From Brevundimonas sp. (GTDB taxonomy: Bacteria; Pseudomonadota; Alphaproteobacteria; Caulobacterales; Caulobacteraceae): a stretch of 64,000 nt of DNA. A program made the position numbers and the translations under genes. The stretch lies in assembly GCF_030682035.1 (NCBI RefSeq), contig NZ_JAUXQZ010000028.1:1-64000 (forward strand), written 5' to 3'. Shown piece by piece: positions 18,286 to 26,557 of this stretch; the stretch's first letter is position 1; each line of letters opens with the position of its first letter. The notes under the pieces were generated by a model. It worked only from the letters and a program-made list of their open reading frames with translations. It was not told where the DNA came from and did no database searches.

Positions 18286-18648
18286 TTACGCCGGATCCGC
18301 CAGCCAGTTCAGGCGGATGAACATGGGGCCCAGGCCGATATCGACCGGCTGGGGCTGGCCCTCGGCGGCCCCGGGGGCCAGCAGCAGGTCGGCTTCCAGC
18401 CGCGTCTCTCGGTCGAACACCGCGCCATTCGCCAGCTCGACCCCGGCCTTGAAGTCATAGTTCAGATGCAGGGCCAGCCGTCCGTCACTGTCAGTGCGAT
18501 AGTCGCCGGATATCTTGCATCCGCCCGGATCGACGCCGACGAACCGGCCACCCTTGAAATGGGCGAGGACGGCGAGGCCATAGGCTTCGTCGTCCTGCGG
18601 GTCCTGATCCCCGCCGGCCTGGGCGATGGCGTAGAAACCGGGTTTCAT
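18286..18648 (-). CDS. Small GrlR-like protein
   Basis: A 120-residue acidic protein starting MKPGFYAIAQAGG. The arrangement of a G-hydrophobic-Y start, a GGRFVGVDPGGCKISGDY strand-turn-strand and a lipocalin-like second half resembles small GrlR-type regulators found widely outside type III secretion loci. No DNA-binding motif or signal peptide is seen. It shares an ATGA overlap with the gene upstream (18645-18648) and is therefore translated with it in the middle of the valine-catabolism operon. Assignment is by pattern only. Confidence 0.5.
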   Translation of the reverse strand: MKPGFYAIAQAGGDQDPQDDEAYGLAVLAHFKGGRFVGVDPGGCKISGDYRTDSDGRLALHLNYDFKAGVELANGAVFDRETRLEADLLLAPGAAEGQPQPVDIGLGPMFIRLNWLADPA

Positions 18649-18989
18649 GGTCGCAACATCCCTCGCGAGGTGATCACTCTCGTCCGCGTCTCGGGGTCCC
18701 TGAAGCCGGGTAGGCCGAGGTCGTTCACCTCATTGTCGAACCAGCGGACGGGCCACGGCGCAAGCTCCAGATCGGTGCTCACCGGATGGAACGCCAAGAT
18801 CAGCGCCTGGGTGGAATCCACGCCCATCGCATAGCCTCGGCGCACCGACGCATCCGGCCATGCGATCGAATACTCGCACCGCCAGTCAGAATGGTCAGGC
18901 GTCGGCTTCATCCATCGGACAACGATCGGGAAGGTCTCGCCGTCGATGACCGTGTTGAACTCCCGCTCGCAGATGACCTCGCCGGTCAC
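18645..18989 (-). CDS. Small DUF6968-like protein
   Basis: A 114-residue cytoplasmic protein beginning MTGEVICEREF. Features are the strands TFPIVVRWMKPTP and WRCEYSIAWP, then RRGYAMGVDSTQALILAFHPV, a G-x-DSxQAL helix that I associate with the DUF6968 family. No catalytic residues are obvious. It overlaps the acyl-CoA dehydrogenase stop (ATGA at 18986-18989) and the next gene in the same way, so it is a genuine operon member and not a spurious frame. Function unknown. Confidence 0.5.
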   Translation of the reverse strand: MTGEVICEREFNTVIDGETFPIVVRWMKPTPDHSDWRCEYSIAWPDASVRRGYAMGVDSTQALILAFHPVSTDLELAPWPVRWFDNEVNDLGLPGFRDPETRTRVITSRGMLRP

Positions 18990-20125
18990 TGCCGCAACAT
19001 CTCCCGCGCCGTGATCACCCGCATGATCTCATTGGTGCCCTCGAGTATCCGGTGCACCCGCAGGTCGCGAACGATCCGCTCCAGCGGATAGTCCTTCAGA
19101 TAGCCGTAGCCGCCATGCAGCTGCAGGGCCTCGTCAGCGATCTGGAAACAGGCGTCGGTGGCGAAGCGCTTGGCCATGGCGCACCATTTGGTGGCCTCGG
19201 GGTGGCGCGTGTCCAGGGCCCAGGCCCCGCGCAGGACCAGCAGGCGGCAGGCCTCCAGCTGCGTCGCCATGTCGGCCAGTTTGAATTGCGTATTCTGGAA
19301 GTCCGACAAGGGTTTGCCGAACTGTTTTCGCATGGTGACGTAGGCTTGGGTCGTCTCCAGCGCCAGCCGGGCCCCGCCCAGCGAACAGGCGGCGATGTTC
19401 AGCCGGCCGCCGTCCAGACCCATCATGGCATAGCGGAAACCGTCGCCCTCCTTGCCCAGCAGGTTCGCCGCCGGGATGCGGCAGTCGTCGAAGGCGACGA
19501 TGGCCGTGGGCTGGCTGTTCCAGCCCATCTTCTTCTCCTGCGCCCCGAAGCTCAGGCCGGGCGCATCCTTCTCGACCACGAAGGTGGAGATGCCCTTCGG
19601 CCCATCCGCGCCGGTGCGGGCCATGACGACATAGACGTCCGAGGTCCCGGCGCCCGAGATGAAGGCCTTGGAGCCGTTCAGCACCCAGTGATCGCCGTCA
19701 CGCCGCGCCGTGGTGCGCAGGCCCGCCGCGTCGGATCCCGAGCCCGGCTCGGTCAGGCAGTAGCTGGCGATCAGCTCCATCGACACCAGCCGCGGCACAT
19801 AGCGGGCGCGCAGGTCGTCCGAGCCGAATTTGTCGATCATCCACGTCGCCATATTGTGGATCGAGATGAAGGCGGCCGTTGACACGTCGCCGCGCGACAA
19901 CTCTTCGAAGATCAGCGCCGCCTCGACCCGGCCCAGGGCCATGCCGCCGTGCTCCTCACCCGTGTAGATGCCGCAAAAGCCCATCTCGGCGGCGAGACGC
20001 ATGACATCGACGGGGAAATGCTTGGTCTCGTCCCATTCGGCGCTGTGCGGGGCCAGTTCAGCCTCGGCGAACTGCCGGGCCGCGTCCTGGATGGCGCGCT
20101 GGTCGTCGTTGAGGGCGAAGTCCAT
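18986..20125 (-). CDS. Acyl-CoA dehydrogenase, probably isobutyryl-CoA dehydrogenase
   Basis: An FAD enzyme that desaturates a short acyl-CoA; context suggests isobutyryl-CoA. The 379-residue product contains ASYCLTEPGSGSDAAGL (FAD and substrate loop), the KAFISGAGTSDVYVVMART strand pair, RKQFGKPLSDFQNTQFKLAD, and the catalytic base region LQLHGGYGYLKDYPLERIVR followed by ILEGTNEIMRVI. The ATG at 20125 has GAGGAAT upstream; the longer frame runs into a palindromic repeat. It heads the leftward operon with the two small genes, the CoA hydrolase and mmsB. Confidence 0.92.
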   Translation of the reverse strand: MDFALNDDQRAIQDAARQFAEAELAPHSAEWDETKHFPVDVMRLAAEMGFCGIYTGEEHGGMALGRVEAALIFEELSRGDVSTAAFISIHNMATWMIDKFGSDDLRARYVPRLVSMELIASYCLTEPGSGSDAAGLRTTARRDGDHWVLNGSKAFISGAGTSDVYVVMARTGADGPKGISTFVVEKDAPGLSFGAQEKKMGWNSQPTAIVAFDDCRIPAANLLGKEGDGFRYAMMGLDGGRLNIAACSLGGARLALETTQAYVTMRKQFGKPLSDFQNTQFKLADMATQLEACRLLVLRGAWALDTRHPEATKWCAMAKRFATDACFQIADEALQLHGGYGYLKDYPLERIVRDLRVHRILEGTNEIMRVITAREMLRQ

Positions 20126-20163
20126 GGGAGATTCCTCGAGTGTTCGGGCGCTTCTATCTGACC

Positions 20164-20184
20164 CCCTCTCCCAAAGGGAGAGGG
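20164..20184. repeat. Palindromic repeat, upstream gap of the acyl-CoA dehydrogenase
   Basis: CCCTCTCCC-AAA-GGGAGAGGG is a perfect hairpin in the divergent gap. The flank (GGGAGCGAAGCG, then GGTGAGGG) resembles dispersed palindromic repeats of GC-rich alphaproteobacteria. It lies about 40 bases upstream of the acyl-CoA dehydrogenase start, so it is within the transcribed or promoter region. Confidence 0.5.
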
Positions 20185-20274
20185 TTTGAGCCTCCGGGAG
20201 CGAAGCGATCGGCAAGGCGAAAGGGTGAGGGCGTCCGGCGCCATGGCATTCAAACACCGTAACCCCTCCCCCAA

Positions 20275-20295
20275 CCCCCTCCCGCCGGGAGGGGG
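20275..20295. repeat. Second palindromic repeat, upstream of hemB
   Basis: CCCCCTCCC-GCC-GGGAGGGGG forms a perfect 9-bp stem followed by CTTTCTC on the plus strand, 20 bases before hemB. It could act as a terminator or attenuator for rightward transcription entering hemB, or as another copy of the palindromic repeat family. Confidence 0.5.
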
Positions 20296-20315
20296 CTTTC
20301 TCTATAGGTGGCTCC

Positions 20316-21320
20316 ATGACCCAGCCGTTCGCCCCCGCCGCCTTCCCCTACGCCCGGCCTCGCCGCCTGCGCAGCAGTCCGTGGGTGCGCCGGCTCGTCG
20401 CCGAGACCGTGCTGACCCCGGCCGACCTGGTCTGGCCCCTGATCGTTCACGACGGCGCTGACGACCGGGTCCCGGTCGCCTCCATGCCCGGCGTCTTCCG
20501 CCTGTCACCCAAGGCCGCCGCCGCGGCCGCCGTCGAGGCGCGTGATCTCGGCATCCCCGCCGTGGCCCTGTTCCCCAATGTCGACGGCGGCATCAAGGAC
20601 GCCATCGGCACGGGCGCGACCGATCCCGACGGCCTGATCCCCGCCTGTATCAAGGCCATCAAGGACGCGGCGCCCGAGATCGGCGTCATGACCGACGTGG
20701 CCCTGGACTGCTACACCGACCACGGCCACGACGGCGTAGTCGAGGACGGCCGCATCCTCAATGACGCCAGCCTCGAGCGGCTGGCCGAACAGGCCTTCAT
20801 CCACGCCCACGCCGGGGCCGATATCGTGGCGCCCTCGGACATGATGGACGGCCGCGTCCAAGCCATCCGCGAGGCGCTGGAGGCCAACGGCCTCCACGAC
20901 ACCCTGATCCTGTCCTACGCCGCCAAATACGCCTCGGCCTTCTACGGCCCCTACCGCGACGCGGTCGGCTCGGCCAAGGCGCTGACCGGCGACAAGAAGA
21001 CCTATCAGATGGATTACGCCAATTCCGACGAGGCCCTGCGCGAGGTGGCCACGGATATCGTCGAGGGCGCCGACGCCGTCATGGTCAAGCCGGGGATGTT
21101 GTATCTCGATATAATTCAGCGCGTTAGCGAGACCTTCAAGGTCCCGACCTTCGCCTATCAGGTGTCCGGCGAATACGCGATGATGCGGGCCGCGATGGCC
21201 AACGGCTGGCTCGAGGAAGACCGCGCCATCCTCGAATCCCTGCACGCCTTCAAGCGCGCCGGCTGCGCGGGGGTCCTGACCTATTTCGCCCCGCAGGCGG
21301 CGCGGTTGATGGGCGGATGA
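20316..21320 (+). CDS. hemB: Delta-aminolevulinic acid dehydratase (porphobilinogen synthase)
   Basis: Condenses two aminolevulinates into porphobilinogen, the second heme step after hemA. The 334-residue product has the substrate lysines in LSYAAKYASAFYGPYRDA and in ADAVMVKPGMLYLDII. The metal loop reads DVALDCYTDHGHDG, without the three-cysteine set of zinc enzymes, so it belongs to the Mg2+-type group. AGGTGG precedes the ATG. It is followed by a 31-codon frame whose ATG overlaps its stop. Confidence 0.97.
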   Translation: MTQPFAPAAFPYARPRRLRSSPWVRRLVAETVLTPADLVWPLIVHDGADDRVPVASMPGVFRLSPKAAAAAAVEARDLGIPAVALFPNVDGGIKDAIGTGATDPDGLIPACIKAIKDAAPEIGVMTDVALDCYTDHGHDGVVEDGRILNDASLERLAEQAFIHAHAGADIVAPSDMMDGRVQAIREALEANGLHDTLILSYAAKYASAFYGPYRDAVGSAKALTGDKKTYQMDYANSDEALREVATDIVEGADAVMVKPGMLYLDIIQRVSETFKVPTFAYQVSGEYAMMRAAMANGWLEEDRAILESLHAFKRAGCAGVLTYFAPQAARLMGG

Positions 21321-21412
21321 CGCTCAAGGACTTCACGCGCGTCGCCCTGATCCGCGCCTGGCGCCGCCGCACCCCACCCTCAGCCATCGCGCTTCCGCCA
21401 ATATCCGCCTGA
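21317..21412 (+). CDS. Possible 31-residue ORF coupled to hemB
   Basis: An ATG at 21317 overlaps the hemB TGA (ATGA) and opens a 31-codon frame, MTLKDFTRVALIRAWRRRTP and a short tail. The position is ideal for translational coupling, but the product is short, basic and of no family I recognise. It may be a remnant of a longer gene. Low support. Confidence 0.25.
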   Translation: MTLKDFTRVALIRAWRRRTPPSAIALPPISA

Positions 21413-21490
21413 CCAGTGCGTCATCAAGCTTTGCCTTGACAGCCGTTAACCCTTGTTCGACAGACGCCGGTCGCGGGAGCGGAGGGGTGT

Positions 21491-22237
21491 ATGGCGTGGG
21501 GATGGAATCGGCGATCCAAGGGTCGCCCCGGCGTGGGGACTGCAGGGGCTGAGACGCCGCCGCCGCCGGTCGCCGCTCCGGCCCCGCCGGCAAGGCCGAC
21601 GCCGGCCGAGGCGCTGAAGATCCTGCGCGACGGCAACACCGCCTTCCGGCGCGGCGAAAGCAACCTGGGCCACGTTTCGGCGACCGACCTGGACAGCCTC
21701 CAGGGCGGCCAGCAGCCTATCGCCACCGTGGTCGGCTGCGCTGACAGCCGCACCCCCCCGACCATCCTGTTCAACCAGGGATTCGGCCGGCTGTTCATCA
21801 TCCGGGTCGCGGGCAACACCGTCGACCGGCGCGGCCTCGCCTCGATCGTCTATGCGGTGAAACATCTGCACTGCCCGCTGGTGGTTGTCATGGGTCACAC
21901 CGGCTGTGGCGCCGTGGCCGCGGCCGAGGCCGTGGTGGACGGCAAGGCTCCGCTCGATCCTTCGCTGGAGGAGATGATCCTGCCGATCATCCCTGCCGTG
22001 CTGGAAGCCCGCCGGACCGGGGCCGCCGACCCGGCAGTGCGCGCGGTCGAGGAAAACGCCCGCCGCGTCGCCTACAAGCTGACGACGGCTGACGCCTCAC
22101 TGGCCAAGGCCATCGCCGACGGCGCCCTGAAGGTCGTGGCCGCGGTGAAATACATGCATTCCGGCCAGGTCAAATTCCTCGATCTCGACGACGGCCCCGC
22201 TCCTGCGCCGGAAGCCCGCGAGCGGGTTCACGCCTGA
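21491..22237 (+). CDS. Beta-class carbonic anhydrase
   Basis: Interconverts CO2 and bicarbonate, supplying bicarbonate to carboxylases. Zinc ligands are visible in VVGCADSRTPP (Cys and Asp) and MGHTGCGAVAAA (His and Cys), with GFGRLFIIRVAGNTV between them. The 248-residue protein has an N-terminal 40-residue Pro/Ala-rich segment of no clear function, not a convincing signal peptide. It converges on the esterase gene with directly abutting stop codons (a TGATCA palindrome). A TTGACA hexamer and a TTAACC half-site lie about 50 bases upstream. Confidence 0.94.
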   Translation: MAWGWNRRSKGRPGVGTAGAETPPPPVAAPAPPARPTPAEALKILRDGNTAFRRGESNLGHVSATDLDSLQGGQQPIATVVGCADSRTPPTILFNQGFGRLFIIRVAGNTVDRRGLASIVYAVKHLHCPLVVVMGHTGCGAVAAAEAVVDGKAPLDPSLEEMILPIIPAVLEARRTGAADPAVRAVEENARRVAYKLTTADASLAKAIADGALKVVAAVKYMHSGQVKFLDLDDGPAPAPEARERVHA

Positions 22238-23311
22238 TCAGGGCTCCGACCGCGCCAGCAGCTCGACCAGATCGTCCTTCCAGAACGCGGCCCAGGTGTG
22301 GGTTCCGTGGCCCTTGCCGCCGACGCTGTTGGGGATCAGGCGGTACCGGACGCCGGCGATCCGCGGGACAAACTGCTCCGCCAACCCCAGTTCCGGCGGA
22401 TTGATGAAGTCGTCCGCCGAATTGATCCAGGTCATCGGAGCGGTGATCCGCTCCAGCCCCGCCGAGGGATCGTAGTCGAATGAGGCGTTGACCTGATACC
22501 AGAGGTCGTTGGCGTCCAGCGCCGGGATGCGCCGCGCCTGCTGGGCCGCCAGCCATTCGTCCACCGCCGCCGGTGTGGCCAGATCCTGTTGCATCGCCAT
22601 CGGCGCCGAACCCGCCAGCAGCAGCAGGTCGACCGCCGTGCGCAGGCCCTCGACCGGCTGGTCCGCATAGTCTCCGCCCGCCCAGGCCGGGTCACTGCGG
22701 ATTGCGTCCTTGAGCATGGTCCGCCACAGCCGGTTGCGGCCGACGATGGCGGTCGGCTGGCAGGCCATCGGCATCAGGGCCTCGGCGAAGTCCGGGTGCG
22801 TCTCGCCCCAGACGAAAATATGCATACAGCCCATTGAGGTCCCGAGGATCAACCGCGCCCGGTCCACGTTCAACCCATCGACCAGCAGCCGCCGCTGGGC
22901 CTCGACCATGTCGGCATAGCCGTATTGCGGGAACCGCGCCCGCAGCCCGTCGGACGGCTTGGACGAACCGCCGTGGCCCAGGTTGTCCGGCATGACGATA
23001 TAGTAGCGCGCGATGTCCAACGGCTGCCCCGGCCCGAACAGTTCAGTTGCGAATTGCGGCGACAGGAACTGCGCGCCCGTCCCGCCTGTGCCGTGCAGCA
23101 ACAGGACCGCGTTCTCGACCCGCCCGTCAGCGCCCCGCCGCGGCTGGCCGAGGGTGCGGTAGTGCATCCGAAGTTCCGGCAGCGACTGGCCGGAAGCGAG
23201 GGCAAAGCCCGGAGCGGAAAAGTCGCCCTCGACCGGCTCTGGTTCGGCGGCGGACGCCGATGACAGCAGCAGGGCAGCTAGACCCCAGATCAGGGGTAGA
23301 AGGCGTTTCAT
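22238..23311 (-). CDS. Exported alpha/beta hydrolase (homoserine acetyltransferase-like fold)
   Basis: A 357-residue protein with an N-terminal signal (MKRLLPLIWGLAALLLSSAS). The fold is shown by VLLLHGTGGTGAQFLSP, YYIVMPDNLGHGGSSKPSDG, the nucleophile elbow ILGTSMGCMHIFVWGE (Ser) and a C-terminal His in GKGHGTHTWAAFW. The Leu-Gly-Thr-Ser-Met-Gly elbow and its neighbourhood resemble the MetX family, but the signal peptide argues for a periplasmic esterase or hydrolase. Substrate unknown. Its ATG overlaps the preceding metallohydrolase gene by four bases, making it the last gene of the tmk operon. Confidence 0.82.
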   Translation of the reverse strand: MKRLLPLIWGLAALLLSSASAAEPEPVEGDFSAPGFALASGQSLPELRMHYRTLGQPRRGADGRVENAVLLLHGTGGTGAQFLSPQFATELFGPGQPLDIARYYIVMPDNLGHGGSSKPSDGLRARFPQYGYADMVEAQRRLLVDGLNVDRARLILGTSMGCMHIFVWGETHPDFAEALMPMACQPTAIVGRNRLWRTMLKDAIRSDPAWAGGDYADQPVEGLRTAVDLLLLAGSAPMAMQQDLATPAAVDEWLAAQQARRIPALDANDLWYQVNASFDYDPSAGLERITAPMTWINSADDFINPPELGLAEQFVPRIAGVRYRLIPNSVGGKGHGTHTWAAFWKDDLVELLARSEP

Positions 23312-24138
23312 GGCGCAGGCGCTCCGGTCTCAAGCGAAAGCCGGGCGGACCAGCCGTCATATGCGACATCGACGTTGGCGGGCACCGCGGCCTTCAGGGC
23401 GTTGTAGTCCAGATCGAGGTGCAGATTGGTCAGAACCGCGCGCTTGACCTGCGCCCGGGCGATCCAGTCCAGGGTCCGCTCGACATGGGCGTGGGTCGGA
23501 TGCGGCGTCCAGCGCAGGGCGTCGACGATCCACAGGTCGCACCCTTGCACCGCCTTGATCGCCGCCTCGTCGAGCTCGGACACATCGCTGGAATAGGCGA
23601 CGGGTCCGATGCGGTAGCCAACCGAGCGGATCGGTCCATGGGCCTGGTCGAAGGTGACCACGGGCACAGCTCCGCCCGGCCCCTCAACCGTCCAAGTCTG
23701 GCCATGCGGCGGCACGGGATGGGCTTCGAGTATGGCCGGATAGCCCTCCATGCTCTCGAAGATGTAGCGGAACCGCCCCTGCAGGGCCTCGCGGGTGGCC
23801 GCGTCCATGAAGGTCGGAATGCGCCGCCGCGCCCGCATGGCGAAGACGCGCAGGTCGTCGACCCCGTGAGTCTGGTCCGCGTGGTCGTGGGTGTAGAGGA
23901 CGGCGTCTATGTGGCGCACATCGGCCGCAAGCATCTGGGCGCGCAGGTCGGGCGAGGTGTCAATCAGGACGCTGGTGACCCCCGCCACGCCGTGGCGGCG
24001 GACCAACAGGGAGCAGCGGGTACGGTAGTTCTTCGGCTCGGCCGGATCACAGTCGCCCCAGTCGCCGTCACCGCGCGGGACGCCGCCGGACGAGCCGCAA
24101 CCAAGGATGACGACTTCCAGCTCTCCGGTCCCGCTCAT
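23308..24138 (-). CDS. MBL-fold metallohydrolase (PhnP-like)
   Basis: A 276-residue cytoplasmic metallo-beta-lactamase-fold protein. It has the opening LGCGSSGGVPRGDGDWGDC, the metal motif YTHDHADQTHG (HxHxD pattern) and later histidines in TPHPTHAHVE and LHLDLDYN. The start region and spacing resemble PhnP-type cyclic phosphodiesterases, but the C-P lyase genes are not here. A holB-tatD-MBL order is common in alphaproteobacteria, and both overlaps here are ATGA. Natural substrate unknown. Confidence 0.85.
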   Translation of the reverse strand: MSGTGELEVVILGCGSSGGVPRGDGDWGDCDPAEPKNYRTRCSLLVRRHGVAGVTSVLIDTSPDLRAQMLAADVRHIDAVLYTHDHADQTHGVDDLRVFAMRARRRIPTFMDAATREALQGRFRYIFESMEGYPAILEAHPVPPHGQTWTVEGPGGAVPVVTFDQAHGPIRSVGYRIGPVAYSSDVSELDEAAIKAVQGCDLWIVDALRWTPHPTHAHVERTLDWIARAQVKRAVLTNLHLDLDYNALKAAVPANVDVAYDGWSARLSLETGAPAP

Positions 24139-24923
24139 GCGCCTGCTGGCCTCGGAATGCGGTCGAACAGGGTGAAGAAGGCGTCGGTCGTGCGCGCCTC
24201 GGCCTCGTCGCGGCTCCAGCCGCGGATCTCGCCCAGCTTGTCGAGCACATGGGTCACATAGGCCGGCTCATTGCGCCGCCCACGATGCGGCATGGGGGCC
24301 AGATAAGGGCAGTCGGTCTCGACGATGATGCGGTCGGCGGGCATGGCCGCGACGATCTCGCGCACCTCGGCGGCGGCCTTGAAGGTGGCGATGCCGGAGA
24401 CCGAGAACCATGCACCAAGTTCGGCTGTTTTTTCCGCCAGTTCCGGCCCGCTGGTATAGCAGTGCATCAGGAATCGGAACGGGCCGTCCACCTGCTCCTC
24501 CGCCAGAATTCCGGCCATGACGTCATCGGCCTCCCGCGTGTGCACGACCAGCGGCAGGCCCGTCTGGCGCGCGGCGTGAATGTGGGTTCGGAACACCTCG
24601 GCCTGTATGGCACGCGGACTGAGGTCATAGTGGAAGTCCAGCCCGCATTCGCCGATGCCGACGACCCGGGGCCGCGCCGCCAGCTCGATTAGCCGGTCGA
24701 CGGTCAGGTCGGCATGATCCTTCGCCTCATGCGGATGGGCCCCGACGGTGCACCAGATGTCGTCATGGGCCATGGCCAGCCCGTGGGTGGCCTCGAAGGT
24801 CGACAGCTTGTCGGAAATTTCGACCATCAGGCCGACCCCGGCCTCACGGGCCCGGGCGATGACAGCGTCCCTGTCGTCATCGAACTGGGGAGCGTGCAGA
24901 TTGACATGGCTGTCGATAATCAT
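24135..24923 (-). CDS. TatD-family metal-dependent hydrolase
   Basis: A 262-residue TIM-barrel hydrolase of the TatD/YcfH family, associated with 3'-5' DNase activity. It starts IIDSHVNLHAPQF, where the second metal position is Asn, as in E. coli TatD. Other family motifs are VVGIGECGLDFHYD, LPLVVHTREADDV, FLMHCYTSG and ETDCPYLAP. Its ATG overlaps the holB stop by four bases and its stop overlaps the MBL gene, placing it within the tmk-holB operon. Confidence 0.92.
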   Translation of the reverse strand: MIIDSHVNLHAPQFDDDRDAVIARAREAGVGLMVEISDKLSTFEATHGLAMAHDDIWCTVGAHPHEAKDHADLTVDRLIELAARPRVVGIGECGLDFHYDLSPRAIQAEVFRTHIHAARQTGLPLVVHTREADDVMAGILAEEQVDGPFRFLMHCYTSGPELAEKTAELGAWFSVSGIATFKAAAEVREIVAAMPADRIIVETDCPYLAPMPHRGRRNEPAYVTHVLDKLGEIRGWSRDEAEARTTDAFFTLFDRIPRPAGA

Positions 24924-25897
24924 CCGCCCGCCTTGACGCGCTGCAGGTCCGCGAGCGCCCCGGCCAGCACGTCGCCCCGGTCGAGATTGATGGCGGCCGT
25001 CCGGTCAGGCAGTTCGGACAGGCGCGACCACAGCTCGGCCCAGCGGGCTCCCGAGGCCCCCTCCTCCAGCGCCCGCACCTGCACGGCGGCGATCAGCCGG
25101 TCCATCAGGGTCTCGAACCGGTCCTGCCCCTCGGGACCCCGGAATTTGTCAGCGACGGCCAGAGCCTCGGCGCGATCGATGGTCGGCGCCGAGACCCAGG
25201 CCTGGGCCAGCTGGTCAGCCTCAAGCGTGGCGCCGGAGGCCAGAGCCAGCGCTCGGCCCGGCGAGCCTCCCGCCATGCCCGCGATCCGCGCCGCCTCGGC
25301 TGAGCTCACCCCCGTGCGATTGCGCACCAGCTCTTCCAGGGCGTGCAACGGCCAGACCGGGAAGGCCAGACGGCGGCAGCGCGACCGGATCGTCGCCAGC
25401 AACCGGCCCGGCGCGTGGGTGACGAGGAACAGCACGCCCCGCTCCGGCGGCTCTTCCAGCACCTTGAGCAGGGCGTTGGCCGCGTTCAGGTTCAGATCGT
25501 CGGCGGCGTCGATGATGGCCACCCGATAGCGCGCCTGCGACGGGCTTTTGGAAAAGAACTCCGGCAGCTCTCGCGCCTGGTCAACCGAGATCGATTTCTT
25601 CGTCTTGCCGCCCTCGACGGCGCGCTCCAGCACCAGCAGATCAGGATGGGACCGGGCCGTGACCAGTCGCGCGACCGGGTCGTCCGGGCTGGTCCCCAAC
25701 GGCCCGCGCGACGGATCGGGCGCGGCGCCCAGCAGGCGGCGGGCGGCGCGAAACGCAAAGGTCGCCTTGCCCGATCCCTCGGGGCCGCAGAGCAGCCACG
25801 CGTGGTGCAGCCGGTCCCTGCCGAAGGCGTCCAGAAAAGCGGCTTCGGCCGCCGCATCGGGGACCAGGTCGAATCGGTCCCGCGCGTGCTCGCTCAC
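24920..25897 (-). CDS. holB: DNA polymerase III subunit delta prime
   Basis: A clamp-loader subunit of the replicative polymerase. The 325-residue protein has an AAA+ core: Walker A CGPEGSGKATFAFRAARRLL, IDAADDLNLNAANALLKVLEEP, and a sensor region LVTHAPGRLLATIRSRCR carrying the SRC motif. The zinc module cysteines of E. coli delta prime are not conserved. I chose the GTG at 25897, which overlaps the tmk stop (GTGA); the upstream ATG would add nine residues that overlap tmk. tmk-holB is a conserved pair. Confidence 0.93.
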   Translation of the reverse strand: MSEHARDRFDLVPDAAAEAAFLDAFGRDRLHHAWLLCGPEGSGKATFAFRAARRLLGAAPDPSRGPLGTSPDDPVARLVTARSHPDLLVLERAVEGGKTKKSISVDQARELPEFFSKSPSQARYRVAIIDAADDLNLNAANALLKVLEEPPERGVLFLVTHAPGRLLATIRSRCRRLAFPVWPLHALEELVRNRTGVSSAEAARIAGMAGGSPGRALALASGATLEADQLAQAWVSAPTIDRAEALAVADKFRGPEGQDRFETLMDRLIAAVQVRALEEGASGARWAELWSRLSELPDRTAAINLDRGDVLAGALADLQRVKAGG

Positions 25898-26520
25898 AGC
25901 AGCCGGGCCTCGACGGCGGCCCATACCCGGGCGGCCACCGCGTCCTGATCGCCGTCGGCGTCGATGATGACGCAGCGTTCCGGGTACCGGGCCGCGATGT
26001 CGAGGAAGCCGCGACGCAGACGCTCGTGGAATTCCAGCCCCTTGGATTCGAACCGGGTTTCGAACAGACCGCGGCCGAAGGCCCGCTCCAGCCCGACCTC
26101 GACCGGCAAGTCGAAGATCAGGGTCAGGTCAGGCTGGGTCACGCCGACAATGGCGGCGTCCAGCGATTCTATGAACTCGGCCGGCGCGCCGCCGCCGACG
26201 CCCTGATAGGCCCGGCTGGAGTCGGCGAAACGATCGCAGACCACCCATCGGCCGGCCTCCAGCGCGGGCCGGATGGTGCGCTCCAGATGGTCGGACCGGG
26301 CGGCGAACATCAACAAGGTCTCGGTCACCGGCGACCAGCGCCCGGCGTCGCCGTTCAGGGCGATCGCCCGAATGTCCTCGGCGCCCCGCGAGCCGCCGGG
26401 CTCGCGGGTCTGGACGACGTCCAGCTCACGATCGCGCAGCCGCTCGACCAGCCGCGCCACCTGGGTTGACTTGCCGGTCCCCTCGCCGCCTTCGAACGTG
26501 ATGAATCTGCCCTGGGTCAC
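25894..26520 (-). CDS. tmk: Thymidylate kinase
   Basis: Phosphorylates dTMP to dTDP. The 208-residue length is typical. The P-loop FEGGEGTGKSTQ, the DR-containing WVVCDRFADSSRAYQG and the substrate site VVQTREPGGSRGAEDIR are all present. Start at the GTG at 26520 (V-TQGRFITFEGGEG), because the upstream ten codons to an ATG lack family counterparts. It heads a leftward operon with holB, tatD, the MBL gene and the exported hydrolase. Confidence 0.95.
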   Translation of the reverse strand: MTQGRFITFEGGEGTGKSTQVARLVERLRDRELDVVQTREPGGSRGAEDIRAIALNGDAGRWSPVTETLLMFAARSDHLERTIRPALEAGRWVVCDRFADSSRAYQGVGGGAPAEFIESLDAAIVGVTQPDLTLIFDLPVEVGLERAFGRGLFETRFESKGLEFHERLRRGFLDIAARYPERCVIIDADGDQDAVAARVWAAVEARLL

Positions 26521-26557
26521 CGGCGCACAATGGCGACGGCGGACGATCAAGCAAGCC

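Noticed and set aside
21436-21464. TTGACA hexamer upstream of carbonic anhydrase as a sigma-70 promoter
   Set aside because: No convincing -10 hexamer at the right distance, so I mention it only in the gene entry.
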